From NCBI GenBank assembly GCA_020845705.1, contig JADLFH010000030.1:124001-188000 (forward strand): DNA of 64,000 bases, in the 5' to 3' direction. The stretch comes from Microthrixaceae bacterium (GTDB lineage: Bacteria; Actinomycetota; Acidimicrobiia; Acidimicrobiales; Microtrichaceae). Positions within the stretch are counted from its first letter, which is position 1. The number at the start of each line of letters is the position of its first letter. The notes below the pieces were generated by a model, which had not been told where the DNA came from, ran no database searches, and saw only the letters and a program-made list of their open reading frames with translations. Below are positions 18,192-27,213 of the stretch, piece after piece. The position numbers were made by a program, and so were the translations under genes.

Positions 18192-19943
18192 GTGTCGACC
18201 GAGCCCAACGACTCTCCCGGCGGGCCGCAGGAGCTGATTTCTGCCACCTACGCCGCGACGTTGGTGGACGAGTGGGTGCGCCACGGCGTCCGCCAGGCGG
18301 TGGTCTGCCCCGGATCGCGCTCCACGCCGATGGCCGTGGCGCTGGCCGATGATCGCCGGCTCGATGTGGAGATGTGTCACGACGAGCGTTCGGCCGGATT
18401 CATCGCCCTGGGCATCGGCAAGGCGACGGGACGCCCGGCGATCGTGTTGACCACCTCGGCGACTGCGGCTGTCGAACTGCACCCGGCCGTGGTGGAGGCC
18501 GACCACGCCGCGGTGCCGTTGCTGGCTCTCACAGCGGATCGGCCACCGGAACTGCGCGGTGTGGGGGCACCACAGACCATCGACCAACGCGACCTGTATG
18601 GCGGGTCGGTCCGTTGGTTCGTCGATCCCGGACCTCCCGAGGAGCGGCACCGAGCCGGTTGGCGCCACCTCGCGGCGGACTCCTTCGCGGCGACCCTCGG
18701 CATCGTGCCGGGTCCGGTGCACGTCAACCTGGCTTTCCGTGAGCCACTTGTCGGAGCCGCGGGTGCGATCGAAGGGCCCGGGGAGGAGCACGATCGTGTC
18801 GGCCCGCAGGCCTGGACCCTTCTCGACGACCAGGTGGCGCGCTTGGTTCCGTTGCTCGAAGGCCGCCGGGGAGTGGTGGTCGCCGGATCCGCGGCGGCGC
18901 TGAACCACACCGATGCCAGGGAGATCGACGAGCTCGCCGCTGTCTTGGGATGGCCGATCATCGCCGATCACCTGTCGGGATGCAGGGCGGGGGTCAGGGG
19001 GAGGATCGAGTCGTTCGACTCGATCCTCCGAGTGCCCGAGCTCGCCGAGGAGCTCCGCCCCGAGACCGTGATCCGAATCGGTGGGCTCCCCGCGAGCAGG
19101 GTGTTGGGCCAATGGCTGGCGACGAGCGGCGCCATGCAGTTCGCGATCGACCGCTACGGCCGATCGCCCGACCCCGACGGTGTGGTCACCGAGCGTTTCC
19201 ACGTCGATGTCGCCTCCGCGGCGCTTGCGCTGAGAACCGCCCTGGAACGACGCGCCCACCCTGGCTCGGATGGTTGGGCGACCCGCTGGGCGGGAATCGA
19301 AGCCTCTGCGCGTGTGGCGATCGACGGGGTGATCCGGTCCTTCTCGGAGCTGAGCGAGCCTGGAGCGGCTCGGGCTGCGTTGGCGGCTGTGCCCACGGGT
19401 GGGACGCTGATGGTCAGCTCGTCGATGCCCATCCGTGATCTGGAGTGGTACTCGCCGGGACGGCTGGATGTCGCGGTGCTGGCGAACCGCGGCGCCAACG
19501 GAATCGACGGAGTGGTGTCCACGGCGGTTGGTGTGGCTCTGAGCGGTGTTCCGGTGGTTGCATTGGTCGGCGACATCGCTTTCCTCCACGACTCGAACGC
19601 GCTCTTGGGTCTCGCTCGCCGTGGGGTTGACCTGGCCATCGTCGTCATCGACAACGACGGAGGCGGGATCTTCTCGTTTCTTCCTCAGGCGGAGGCGCTC
19701 GAACCCGCGCGGTTCGAACGGCTCTTCGGGACTCCACATGGGGTGAACCTGGGAGCGCTCGTCGCGGCGCACGGTATCGGGGTGACCGCGGTGACAACCC
19801 ACGCCGGGCTGGAGGCAGCGCTGGTCGGCTGGAGAGACCGTCGCGGGGTGCAGGTGGTGCTCGCGGCGAGCGAGCGCAGCCGCAACGCCGCGTTGCATCG
19901 TTCGATCAACGATTCGGTCGCTGCCGCGCTGTGCTCTGGGTGA
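18192..19943 (+). CDS. menD: SEPHCHC synthase
   Basis: This 583-residue ThDP-dependent enzyme joins isochorismate and 2-oxoglutarate in the first committed step of menaquinone synthesis. The N-terminal domain has VCPGSRSTPMAVALADD and CHDERSAGFIALGIGKATG with the ThDP-activating glutamate. The C-terminal ThDP/Mg2+ motif runs from VALVGDIAFLHDSNALLG to IDNDGGGIFSFLP. Length matches the family. The GTG start is supported by the TAGGCT -10 at 18178. It converges on menF, leaving 29 bp. Confidence 0.94.
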   Translation: MSTEPNDSPGGPQELISATYAATLVDEWVRHGVRQAVVCPGSRSTPMAVALADDRRLDVEMCHDERSAGFIALGIGKATGRPAIVLTTSATAAVELHPAVVEADHAAVPLLALTADRPPELRGVGAPQTIDQRDLYGGSVRWFVDPGPPEERHRAGWRHLAADSFAATLGIVPGPVHVNLAFREPLVGAAGAIEGPGEEHDRVGPQAWTLLDDQVARLVPLLEGRRGVVVAGSAAALNHTDAREIDELAAVLGWPIIADHLSGCRAGVRGRIESFDSILRVPELAEELRPETVIRIGGLPASRVLGQWLATSGAMQFAIDRYGRSPDPDGVVTERFHVDVASAALALRTALERRAHPGSDGWATRWAGIEASARVAIDGVIRSFSELSEPGAARAALAAVPTGGTLMVSSSMPIRDLEWYSPGRLDVAVLANRGANGIDGVVSTAVGVALSGVPVVALVGDIAFLHDSNALLGLARRGVDLAIVVIDNDGGGIFSFLPQAEALEPARFERLFGTPHGVNLGALVAAHGIGVTAVTTHAGLEAALVGWRDRRGVQVVLAASERSRNAALHRSINDSVAAALCSG

Positions 19944-19972
19944 CGCTTCGACCCAACGGCGGCCCGAGCTGC

Positions 19973-21160
19973 TCAGAGATCGAGGATCACTGGAAGGGTC
20001 GCGCGCAGCTTCGCTCGGGTCTCTTCGAGCTCCGCCGACGGATCGGAGTCTGCGACGACACCAACACCCGCGTGCAACGTCGCGACCTTGTGATCCTCGG
20101 AGAGCTCGATGGAGCGGATCCCCACGGCGAAGGAACCGTTGCCGTGTCGGTCGACCCACCCGACCGGCCCCGCATAGCGCCCCCGGCTCGAGGGTTCGAG
20201 CTCCCTGATGAGATCGAGCGCCTCGGCCTTTGGCCAACCCCCCACCGCCGGCGTCGGGTGCAGTGCCGCGACCAACTCCAGCACGGAGGGCACCGGATGG
20301 GAGAGCCGGCCCTCCACCATCGTGGCTAGATGAGCGACGCTGCCTGCCGAGGCGACCGACGGCTCGGGCTCCGCATCCAGGTAGGAGCACCATCGCAGGA
20401 GCGTGTCGTGTACCGAGTCGATGGTGATCTGGTGCTCCTCACGGTTCTTCGCCGAAGCCAACAGCTCTGCGGCGGAGCGCGCATCGGTGGCGGGATCGCC
20501 GCTGCGGCCGATGGTTCCCGCCATGGGATGAGCCCGCACCACGTCGCCTATCCGTGACACCAGCAACTCGGGTGAAGCGCCGATCATCCCCTCGATGCAG
20601 AAGCGGAGCGAGTGGGGATGGAGTCTGAAGAGTCCCTCCGCCAGGCGTGGGGGATCGAACCGTTCGTCGGATGTCGCCATCAGACGACGGGCCAGCACCA
20701 CCTTCACCAGATCCCCCCGGGCGATCCGTGTGGTTGCCGAACGAACCTTCTCCAACCATGCGTCGGCCGACAGTTCGGTCTCGACGCGGAGGCTGCGGGC
20801 GAGGGGGGCAACGGCATGGTCGCGGCATGTCGTCCCGTCGATCGTGGTGCGCCAATGGGCGCCGTCGGGGCTCAGCGCGGCCGAGATCGCGGGAACAATG
20901 AACTGTGCCGGAGCCTCGCGGTCGAAGGGCAGAGCCCCGAACGCCACCGGGCCCGAACCCGCTTCGGTGCCGATGTCGTCGTCTAGGTCGATACGACCCA
21001 GAACCGCGCCGACGACATCGAGATGTTTCGGCCAGGGAGCGGGTACCTCGATGCTCGCCGCTCGCCCCCAGCCGCGTAGCTCCCGGCGAGGTGAGAGGAA
21101 GGCCGTGTCCAGGTGGTATGGGAGCGCGTGGGCCTCACAACGCTCGACTCGCGCCCTCAT
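19973..21160 (-). CDS. menF: Isochorismate synthase
   Basis: This 395-residue chorismate-binding enzyme of the MenF/EntC/DhbC group feeds isochorismate to MenD. Family hallmarks in the C-terminal half are KVVLARRLMATS, GASPELLVSR, HPMAGTIGRSGD, SAKNREEHQITIDSV, LHPTPAVGGWPKAEAL and RGRYAGPVGWVD. The N-terminus is variable, as usual. The ATG overlaps the menG stop (ATGA), so the two are translationally coupled. A salicylate synthase is excluded by length and by context. Confidence 0.92.
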   Translation of the reverse strand: MRARVERCEAHALPYHLDTAFLSPRRELRGWGRAASIEVPAPWPKHLDVVGAVLGRIDLDDDIGTEAGSGPVAFGALPFDREAPAQFIVPAISAALSPDGAHWRTTIDGTTCRDHAVAPLARSLRVETELSADAWLEKVRSATTRIARGDLVKVVLARRLMATSDERFDPPRLAEGLFRLHPHSLRFCIEGMIGASPELLVSRIGDVVRAHPMAGTIGRSGDPATDARSAAELLASAKNREEHQITIDSVHDTLLRWCSYLDAEPEPSVASAGSVAHLATMVEGRLSHPVPSVLELVAALHPTPAVGGWPKAEALDLIRELEPSSRGRYAGPVGWVDRHGNGSFAVGIRSIELSEDHKVATLHAGVGVVADSDPSAELEETRAKLRATLPVILDL

Positions 21161-21855
21161 CGATCTCGGGTGGCACAGATGAGCTGGCTGATGCCCACTG
21201 AGAGCAACGTGCGGCCTGCGTCGCCGAATCCCGCACCGCGGAGCTCGTCGATGAGGGCCGCCGGCTCCGGCAGGTAGGCCACCGACTTCGGTAGATACCG
21301 ATATGCGGCTCGCTCCGACAGCATGCCCCCGATGAGCGGTACCACCCGTCGGAAGTAGAACCCGTGGCCGGTTCGCAGGATTGCGTTCGGTGGTTCAGCC
21401 ACCTCTAGTAGCGCGATGCGCCCACCAGGGCGCACCACTCGGGCAAGCTCGGCGAAAAACGGTGCCAGCGCGACGAAGTTGCGGAGCGCGAAGCCGCACG
21501 TTGCGCCGTCGATGCTCGCGTCTCGCAGCGGTAGGTGGAGTGCATCGGCCTGCGCTCGAGCGAAGGGCGCGGGTGCCGCTGCGAGCATGCCGTAGGAGAG
21601 GTCGAAGCCCACGGGGCGCAGCCCGCGCGCGGCGAGGTCACGTGAGAGGTCACCGGTACCACACGCGATGTCGGCTACGTGCGAGCCCGGGCGCAGACCC
21701 AGCGACGCCACCGTTCGCTTACGCCAGCCGACGTCCATCCGAAGGGTCATCACCCGATTCACGAGGTCGTAGCGCGGCGCGATCGAATCGAACATCGCTC
21801 GCACCGCGGCGATCTTCTCATCGCCCTCGGGCAGGCGGTCCGCGTCGATGGTCAC
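21157..21855 (-). CDS. menG: Demethylmenaquinone methyltransferase
   Basis: This 232-residue class I SAM methyltransferase of the UbiE/MenG family performs the last step of menaquinone synthesis. Visible motifs are VRAMFDSIAPRYDLVNRVMTL, the SAM-binding VADIACGTGDLSRDLAARG and the late UbiE segment YLPKSVAYLPEPAALIDELRGAGF. The GTG start has TAGCCT 7 nt upstream (21863-21868, minus strand), so transcription probably starts at the gene and continues into menF. Confidence 0.93.
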   Translation of the reverse strand: MTIDADRLPEGDEKIAAVRAMFDSIAPRYDLVNRVMTLRMDVGWRKRTVASLGLRPGSHVADIACGTGDLSRDLAARGLRPVGFDLSYGMLAAAPAPFARAQADALHLPLRDASIDGATCGFALRNFVALAPFFAELARVVRPGGRIALLEVAEPPNAILRTGHGFYFRRVVPLIGGMLSERAAYRYLPKSVAYLPEPAALIDELRGAGFGDAGRTLLSVGISQLICATRDR

Positions 21856-21862
21856 CTCGGCG

Positions 21863-21868
21863 AGGCTA
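21863..21868 (-). promoter_or_regulatory. -10 hexamer of menG-menF (leaderless)
   Basis: TAGCCT on the minus strand ends 7 nt before the GTG at 21855. Confidence 0.5.
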
Positions 21869-21899
21869 CGGCGGGTCGAGGAAGGGAGGGGAATCCCGT

Positions 21900-23531
21900 T
21901 CAGCTATCGCTGTCGGGGCTGGAGCGCCGGCAGCTCCGGACCACCCGTGAGACCACCGATGCGAAGGTCTCGAACAGGATCGCCATGTCGAGGGTGATGG
22001 ACCAGTTCTCGACGTAGAAGAGGTCGAGGCGACGGTAGGCCGAGAAGGATGGGTTGTCGCGCGCCTCGACCTGCCACAGACCGGTGATGCCGGGCGGCAC
22101 GCTGAAGCGTTCGAGGAGCTCCTCGTCGAACTGGGCAACCTCCGAAGGCAGCGCCGGGCGTGGGCCCACGAGGCTCATCGTGCCTTGAAGGACGTTGAGG
22201 AGCTGGGGGAGCTCGTCGACGGAGGCTGCTTCGAGAACCCGTCCCACCTTGGTCTGGCGCGGGTCGCGTTCCATCTTGAACAGCGGCCCTTCACGGAAGT
22301 TCGAGGCCTCCTGGAGATCTGCGATCATGCTCTCGGCGTTGGGCACCATTGTGCGGAACTTGTAGACCGCGAAGTGCTCGCCGTCCTTGCCCACACGGGT
22401 TTGTCGGAACAGCACCGGGCCCCGGTCGTAGAGCTTGATCGCGATGGCCGCGGCGAGAAGGAACGGCGAGGCCAGCACCAGCGCCACGGACGCCACGACG
22501 ATGTCGACCGAGCGCTTGAGTGCCTTGTTGAACCGAGAGAGGGAGATCTTCTCGAGGTAGAAGAGTGGCTCGTGGGCAAGTGGCACCGAGCGGAGCCGAC
22601 GATGGTCGATTCCCCACAGCCCGCTGGAGAGGTGCACGTGGAGGTCGGTGCTGAGCAGTTCGCGTGTGAGGTGCTTCAGCTCCACCGGATCCAGCGCGGA
22701 TGCGGCGATGAGCACGCCGTTGGCGTTGGCGGCGGCCACGGCCTCGGCGGTCTTCCCGAGCCCACCCAGATAGGGGAGCACGGGCCTGTCGAGCACCGAC
22801 CACTGTGAGTAGTCCGTCTCGTTGCCGACCACGCCAACTGGCTGATAGCCGAACTCGGGATGGGTGGCTACGAGGCGGGCAAGCTCGCGCGCTTCGGAGT
22901 TGGCGCCCACGATGACGATGGGACGGCCGTTGAGTCCACGAGCCCGCCGTTCACGCAGGACCGATCCATAGACGCCCCGGAGTCCTCCTGCGAGGAGGAA
23001 CGCGAGGGCCGCACCGAGTACTTCGCGCTGCACCGAATGGCCGAAGTCGGCTGCCTCGCTGACGATCGCGATGAGCACGGCGCCGGCAACCGCGGCGCGA
23101 GCCGTCCTCGACAGCTCTTCGGCCCGGACCGAGCACACTCGGGCCAGATAGAGCCGCTGTGCGGCGATCGCTCCGAGGCCGACCACGGTTCCGACGGTGA
23201 GCTGGATGAGTGCCTGGGCCACGGTGTCGGCTCGTTTGCCGAAACCGTTGAGCGGCAGAAACACGGCGATCGCCCAGGCAATGGTGAATGCCACCAGGTC
23301 GAAGCCGACGAGGAGTCGGCGGAGGGGGTTGCCCCCGTGGCGGGTAGAGCGACTGGTGTCGCGTAGGGCAACAGGGGGCGCCAGTGTGGGGCCTGGGTTG
23401 ATGACGTTGCGGGTGAGTGTGGCACCCTCCTCGCGGAGGGTGCTTCGATCACCCGTGACCGTCGTCGGTATCACCGCCTCGCCGTGCACTCCGCCACTTC
23501 CTCCCGCCGCGTCATGTCCTTGACCCACCAC
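21900..23531 (-). CDS. Polyprenyl-phosphate sugar-1-phosphate transferase (WbaP/CpsE type)
   Basis: This 543-residue exopolysaccharide-initiation enzyme transfers a sugar phosphate to undecaprenyl phosphate. The N-terminal half has about four hydrophobic helices (roughly 75-190) and a Rossmann-like domain (RPIVIVGANSEARELARLV). The C-terminal catalytic domain has the re-entrant helix KRSVDIVVASVALVLASP, then FRQTRVGKDGEHFAVYKFRTM, the Asp-Glu pair in SVDELPQLLNVLQG, SLVGPRPALP and RFSVPPGITGLWQV. No other polysaccharide genes adjoin it. The start is uncertain: two adjacent GTGs (23531, 23528) open a Gly-rich, disordered N-terminus. Confidence 0.9.
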   Translation of the reverse strand: MVGQGHDAAGGSGGVHGEAVIPTTVTGDRSTLREEGATLTRNVINPGPTLAPPVALRDTSRSTRHGGNPLRRLLVGFDLVAFTIAWAIAVFLPLNGFGKRADTVAQALIQLTVGTVVGLGAIAAQRLYLARVCSVRAEELSRTARAAVAGAVLIAIVSEAADFGHSVQREVLGAALAFLLAGGLRGVYGSVLRERRARGLNGRPIVIVGANSEARELARLVATHPEFGYQPVGVVGNETDYSQWSVLDRPVLPYLGGLGKTAEAVAAANANGVLIAASALDPVELKHLTRELLSTDLHVHLSSGLWGIDHRRLRSVPLAHEPLFYLEKISLSRFNKALKRSVDIVVASVALVLASPFLLAAAIAIKLYDRGPVLFRQTRVGKDGEHFAVYKFRTMVPNAESMIADLQEASNFREGPLFKMERDPRQTKVGRVLEAASVDELPQLLNVLQGTMSLVGPRPALPSEVAQFDEELLERFSVPPGITGLWQVEARDNPSFSAYRRLDLFYVENWSITLDMAILFETFASVVSRVVRSCRRSSPDSDS

Positions 23532-23789
23532 GGAGGGAGAGAATCCCTGCCCGCCGGAGTGGAGTTGTATCTCGGTGACCCCCGCCCGGGGGCACCGCCG
23601 CTTCCTGAGTCATCTTAAGTGAGCGTTTCGGTGCCGCAATGATGGAACTTCACCTATTTCGCATGAGTCGATCGGAGAAAGACCCAGGCGTTCACCCACC
23701 CAGGATGATCGTCGATATATCTCAGTAAATATTGATCTCCACTGTAGTTCGGCTGGGGCTCGCCGGCGCGGATCTCCCCTGGTGGGAGG
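23532..23789. other. 258-bp gap, relatively AT-rich, probable promoter region
   Basis: No gene is visible. The part 23690-23745 is the most AT-rich stretch nearby (GATATATCTCAGTAAATATT), in strong contrast to its surroundings. It lies upstream of the sugar-transferase gene and downstream of the acyl-CoA synthetase gene, both on the minus strand, so it may hold the transferase promoter and upstream control. I see no convincing -35/-10 pair or terminator. Confidence 0.4.
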
Positions 23790-25469
23790 TCACCCCGTCG
23801 AATGGGTGTGGTCGCCGGTCTGCGCCTGCGCCTGATCCCGTGCCCAGCGGTAGTCGGCCTTGCCGGTGGGTGAGCGTTCGATCCGGTCTCGTCGAAGGAT
23901 GGCCTTCGGCAACTTGAACCGTGCGATGTGCCGTTCGGCTTCGGCCAACAGGTCGTCGTCGGTCACCTCCACGCCCTCCGCTATCCGCACGATCGCCACC
24001 ACCTCGCTGCCCCATCGTTCGCTGGGTCGACCGCACACCACGACATCGAAGACCGCCGGATGAGCGGCGAAGGCGGCTTCGACCTCCTCGGCGAAGATCT
24101 TCTCCCCGCCTGAGTTGATGGTCACCGAATCGCGCCCGTAGAGCTCGAGCAGACCATCGGCAGTGAGACGCGCCCGATCGCCGGGCACCGCGTAGCGAAC
24201 CCCGTCGATCTCGGGGAAGGTCCGAACTGTCTTGTCGGGATCGCCCAGGTACCCCAGCGGCACCCGACCTGCCTGCCCCAGCCAGCCGACCTCGTCATGG
24301 CCGGCGCCGAGCACCGCTGTGAGATCGTCGGAAAGGACGCACATGCCCGGGCCGGGGCTGAAACTCCCCGTGGAGGCGTCCTGTCCCGCGGCGCTGGTTT
24401 GGTACGCCTGCGCGCCTGTCTCGGATGAGCCGAGACCGTCGAGCACCAACATCGTCGGAACCGCTGCCAACAGCCGCTGTTTGACACCGGCCGACAGGGC
24501 CGCACCTCCAGAGGCGAGCGCCAGCAATGAACTCGTGTTGTGGCTGCCTCGCTCGAGCTCCTCCACGAGGGGGCGGGCGAACGCGTCACCGACGACGAGC
24601 AGGACGTTCACCCCCGAATGCTCGATGTGGTGGAGCACGTCGCGAGGGTCGAAGCGGTCGACCACGTCGGGCAGCACGACGGTGTTGCCGCCTGTGAAGG
24701 CGGTGAAGGCCATCCAGTGGGCCGCGCCGTGCATGAACGGTGGTGCGGGCATCATCCGCGCTCCGCCGGTTTCCGCGGTGTCGAGGAGGTCCTCGAGCGA
24801 GGGCCACTCGTCGCCGGAGCCGAGCTGACGCCCACCCATCGCGGCGACGAGGATGTCGGCTTGGCGCCACAGGACCCCTTTGGGCATCCCGGTGGTCCCG
24901 CCGGTGTAGAGGATGTACAGGTCGTCGGGCGACCACGACGCCCGGAGCTGTTCGTCGAGTTCGGGCGATGCGGCATCGACGACGTCCTCGTACCACTCGG
25001 CTCCCGCGAGCAGGTCGTTGCCGGAATCGTCGGGGACCTGGAACAGCACTTCGAGGTTCGGCAGTTCGTCGCGTGCAGCGGCCAACACCGGAGCGAACGC
25101 CGAGTGGAAGACGACTCCCCTGGCGTTCGAATCGCGCAACAGGTACACCAGCTCCGAGGCGACGTAGCGGTAGTTGACGTTGAAGGGCGCCACCCGCGCC
25201 TTGTACGCGCCCAACATGGCTTCGAGGTACTCGTTGCCGTTGTGGAGGTACAGCGCCAGGTGGTCTTGGCCCGACTCGTGGTTGGCCAACCCCTCCGACC
25301 GCTCGAAGCGGAGGCCCAGGCCCCGTTCGCGAAGCGCATTGGCGAAGCGCCTAGTGCGGTCCCCGACGTCCCGATAGCTGAGACTGCGGTCACGGAACAC
25401 GATGCAGGGCCGATCCGGCACCCGACACTCCACCGCTTCGTGTACCTGCGCGAGGTTGAAATCCGGCAA
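23790..25469 (-). CDS. Acyl-CoA synthetase (AMP-forming)
   Basis: This 559-residue ANL-superfamily enzyme activates a carboxylic acid as acyl-AMP and acyl-CoA. Motifs are YTGGTTGMPKGVLW (A3), LVLDGLGSSETGAQ (A5 region), YGRDSVTINSGGEKIFAEEVE (hinge) and the catalytic lysine in RSPTGKADYRWA. The overall pattern resembles mycobacterial FadD enzymes of the steroid/long-chain group, but the substrate is not predictable. The TTG start has a good ribosome binding site (AAAGGGGG, 8 nt upstream) and a TAGGCT about 25 nt upstream. No beta-oxidation genes adjoin. Confidence 0.88.
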   Translation of the reverse strand: MPDFNLAQVHEAVECRVPDRPCIVFRDRSLSYRDVGDRTRRFANALRERGLGLRFERSEGLANHESGQDHLALYLHNGNEYLEAMLGAYKARVAPFNVNYRYVASELVYLLRDSNARGVVFHSAFAPVLAAARDELPNLEVLFQVPDDSGNDLLAGAEWYEDVVDAASPELDEQLRASWSPDDLYILYTGGTTGMPKGVLWRQADILVAAMGGRQLGSGDEWPSLEDLLDTAETGGARMMPAPPFMHGAAHWMAFTAFTGGNTVVLPDVVDRFDPRDVLHHIEHSGVNVLLVVGDAFARPLVEELERGSHNTSSLLALASGGAALSAGVKQRLLAAVPTMLVLDGLGSSETGAQAYQTSAAGQDASTGSFSPGPGMCVLSDDLTAVLGAGHDEVGWLGQAGRVPLGYLGDPDKTVRTFPEIDGVRYAVPGDRARLTADGLLELYGRDSVTINSGGEKIFAEEVEAAFAAHPAVFDVVVCGRPSERWGSEVVAIVRIAEGVEVTDDDLLAEAERHIARFKLPKAILRRDRIERSPTGKADYRWARDQAQAQTGDHTHSTG

Positions 25470-25550
25470 CGCAGCCCCCTTTCCGAGGGCGCCGAGCCTA
25501 TCGACGGACCGGAGCCCGCGGTGGCGGGACGGTGGGGTGGCGGTACCCGC

Positions 25551-27155
25551 TCAGGGCGCGGGTGTGCCACCTCCACCCCCGCCGCATTGGGGATCCTCGG
25601 GAGGGACCACCAGGTCGATGAGGTAGCGGTGGACGGCGTCGTCGATGCACTCGTCGCGTCCATAGCTGGTGTGACCCTCGCCGTGGTAGGTGACGAGGTT
25701 GCCGTTGGCGAGCATGGCCGCCACGTAGACCGCGTCGTCGTAGGGGGTTGCGGCGTCGCCGGTGTTTCCGATCACCAGCACCTCGGGTGAGGATTCGGCC
25801 CGGATGGAACCTGTCACCACTTTGGGGGGTATCGGCCAGAACGCGCAGGGAAGCATCTCGTTGCCGATCGGGCCGCCGAAGTCGGGCGAGGACGAGCGCA
25901 ACCGTTCGACGAAGCCCCGGAAGGCGTCGGCGCCGACGGGGTGCTCCGAATCGAGGCAGGTGATCCCCGCGTAGGCGGTCCAGTCGCCGATGTCGTAGTA
26001 GCCGTTCGCGAGTCGTGCCATGCCGTCGCCGTTGCCTGTGGCGGCTTGGGCGATGGCCCGGTTGAGCGTGGACCAGAGCTGGGGGTCGTAGGTGGCGTAG
26101 ATGGCGCCGGTCGCCAGCTCCGATGGCCCCAATGGCCCTTCGGAAGTGTCCAACGGCGCTCGTTCAACCGCCGACTTCGCCTGGCGGAATCGGGTTGCGG
26201 GGTCAGTTGCCTTGCAGGACGCGGTGGTGCAGCTGGCAAATGCCCGTCCGATCGCCTCGGTCATGGCCGTGGTCTGGCCGGTCAGCAGGCCAACCAGCCC
26301 TTCGGTGGGGTTGACGACGCCGTCGAGAACCATGGCGCGGACCTGGCTCGGGAACATCGCAAGATACCGTTCGCCGATGAAGGTGCCGTAGCTGAAGCCC
26401 ATGTAGGTCAGCTTCTCGTCGCCCACCGCTCGTCGCAGCGCTTCGAGATCCCTGGCGGTGTCGTCGGTGCCGATGAAGGGCAACATGTCGGCGTCCTTGG
26501 TGCCGCACTCCTCCGCGAGTGCTTTGGCGGTGGCATCAATCGCCTGTTGCTCGGTCGTGTTGTCAGGATCGCTGTCTTGGCGCAGGAACGGCCGGACCTT
26601 CGACCCGCACCGCAGGTGGGTGCTCTCGCCCACGCCGCGTGGGTCCCAGCTGACGATGTCGAATCGCTCGGTCAACGGCCGCTGGAAGGGTTCGCTGAAG
26701 ACGAACTCCAGACCGCTTGCTCCCGGCCCACCCGGGTTGGTGAACAGGGTGCCGATCTTCTTGCCGCTCGCGGGGAGCTTCGCGATCGCCAACGTGACCT
26801 CCGCCCCGGAGTGGGGCCGGCTCCAATCGCGTGGCACGCGGAGGGTCGCACAGCGGAACCGGCGTTGCTCGGCGCAACGGGACCACTGAAGGGGTGCAGG
26901 CTGCCAGTCGGGGGGGAAGCCGCTGGCGGTGGGTCCAGGTGCAACCCCTGACGCCGGCGATGTGGTGGTCGTGGTTGACTCCGGCGACGGTGGAGCCGAT
27001 GTCGTGGTGGGGGCCGGCTCGGTGGTTTGCGGGATCTCGGTGGTCGTGGTGGTGGGGGTCTCGGGGTTCTCGGCCCTCCGTCCCTCGAGACCGTTGCCGC
27101 TGCACGCCGCCACGAGCGCGGCGACGAACAGCGGGATCAGCAAGCGGCGAGGCAC
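25551..27155 (-). CDS. Secreted lipoprotein peptidase, S33/TAP family
   Basis: This 534-residue alpha/beta hydrolase of the tripeptidyl-aminopeptidase type cleaves peptides outside the membrane. A signal peptide ends in the lipobox VAAC (Cys18), followed by a Thr/Pro-rich linker (about 30-75). The catalytic domain has TNPGGPGASGLEFV, SWDPRGVGEST and the nucleophile elbow GFSYGTFIGERY. A C-terminal TAP-like segment supplies the late acid and histidine (GNTGDAATPYDDA, HGEGHTSYGR). The frame continues upstream, but the GTG at 27155 gives a clean signal sequence and has TATCGT 6 nt before it. It fits peptide scavenging. Confidence 0.88.
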   Translation of the reverse strand: MPRRLLIPLFVAALVAACSGNGLEGRRAENPETPTTTTTEIPQTTEPAPTTTSAPPSPESTTTTTSPASGVAPGPTASGFPPDWQPAPLQWSRCAEQRRFRCATLRVPRDWSRPHSGAEVTLAIAKLPASGKKIGTLFTNPGGPGASGLEFVFSEPFQRPLTERFDIVSWDPRGVGESTHLRCGSKVRPFLRQDSDPDNTTEQQAIDATAKALAEECGTKDADMLPFIGTDDTARDLEALRRAVGDEKLTYMGFSYGTFIGERYLAMFPSQVRAMVLDGVVNPTEGLVGLLTGQTTAMTEAIGRAFASCTTASCKATDPATRFRQAKSAVERAPLDTSEGPLGPSELATGAIYATYDPQLWSTLNRAIAQAATGNGDGMARLANGYYDIGDWTAYAGITCLDSEHPVGADAFRGFVERLRSSSPDFGGPIGNEMLPCAFWPIPPKVVTGSIRAESSPEVLVIGNTGDAATPYDDAVYVAAMLANGNLVTYHGEGHTSYGRDECIDDAVHRYLIDLVVPPEDPQCGGGGGGTPAP

Positions 27156-27213
27156 CGGTTCACGATATTGGCGTCGAGGGTGGTTGCAATCGCGGTCCCG
27201 CTCGGATGCGGGC

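Noticed and set aside
18141-20393. 750-residue minus-strand frame opposite menD
   Set aside because: Shadow frame; the real genes there (menH, menD, menF) all carry catalytic motifs.
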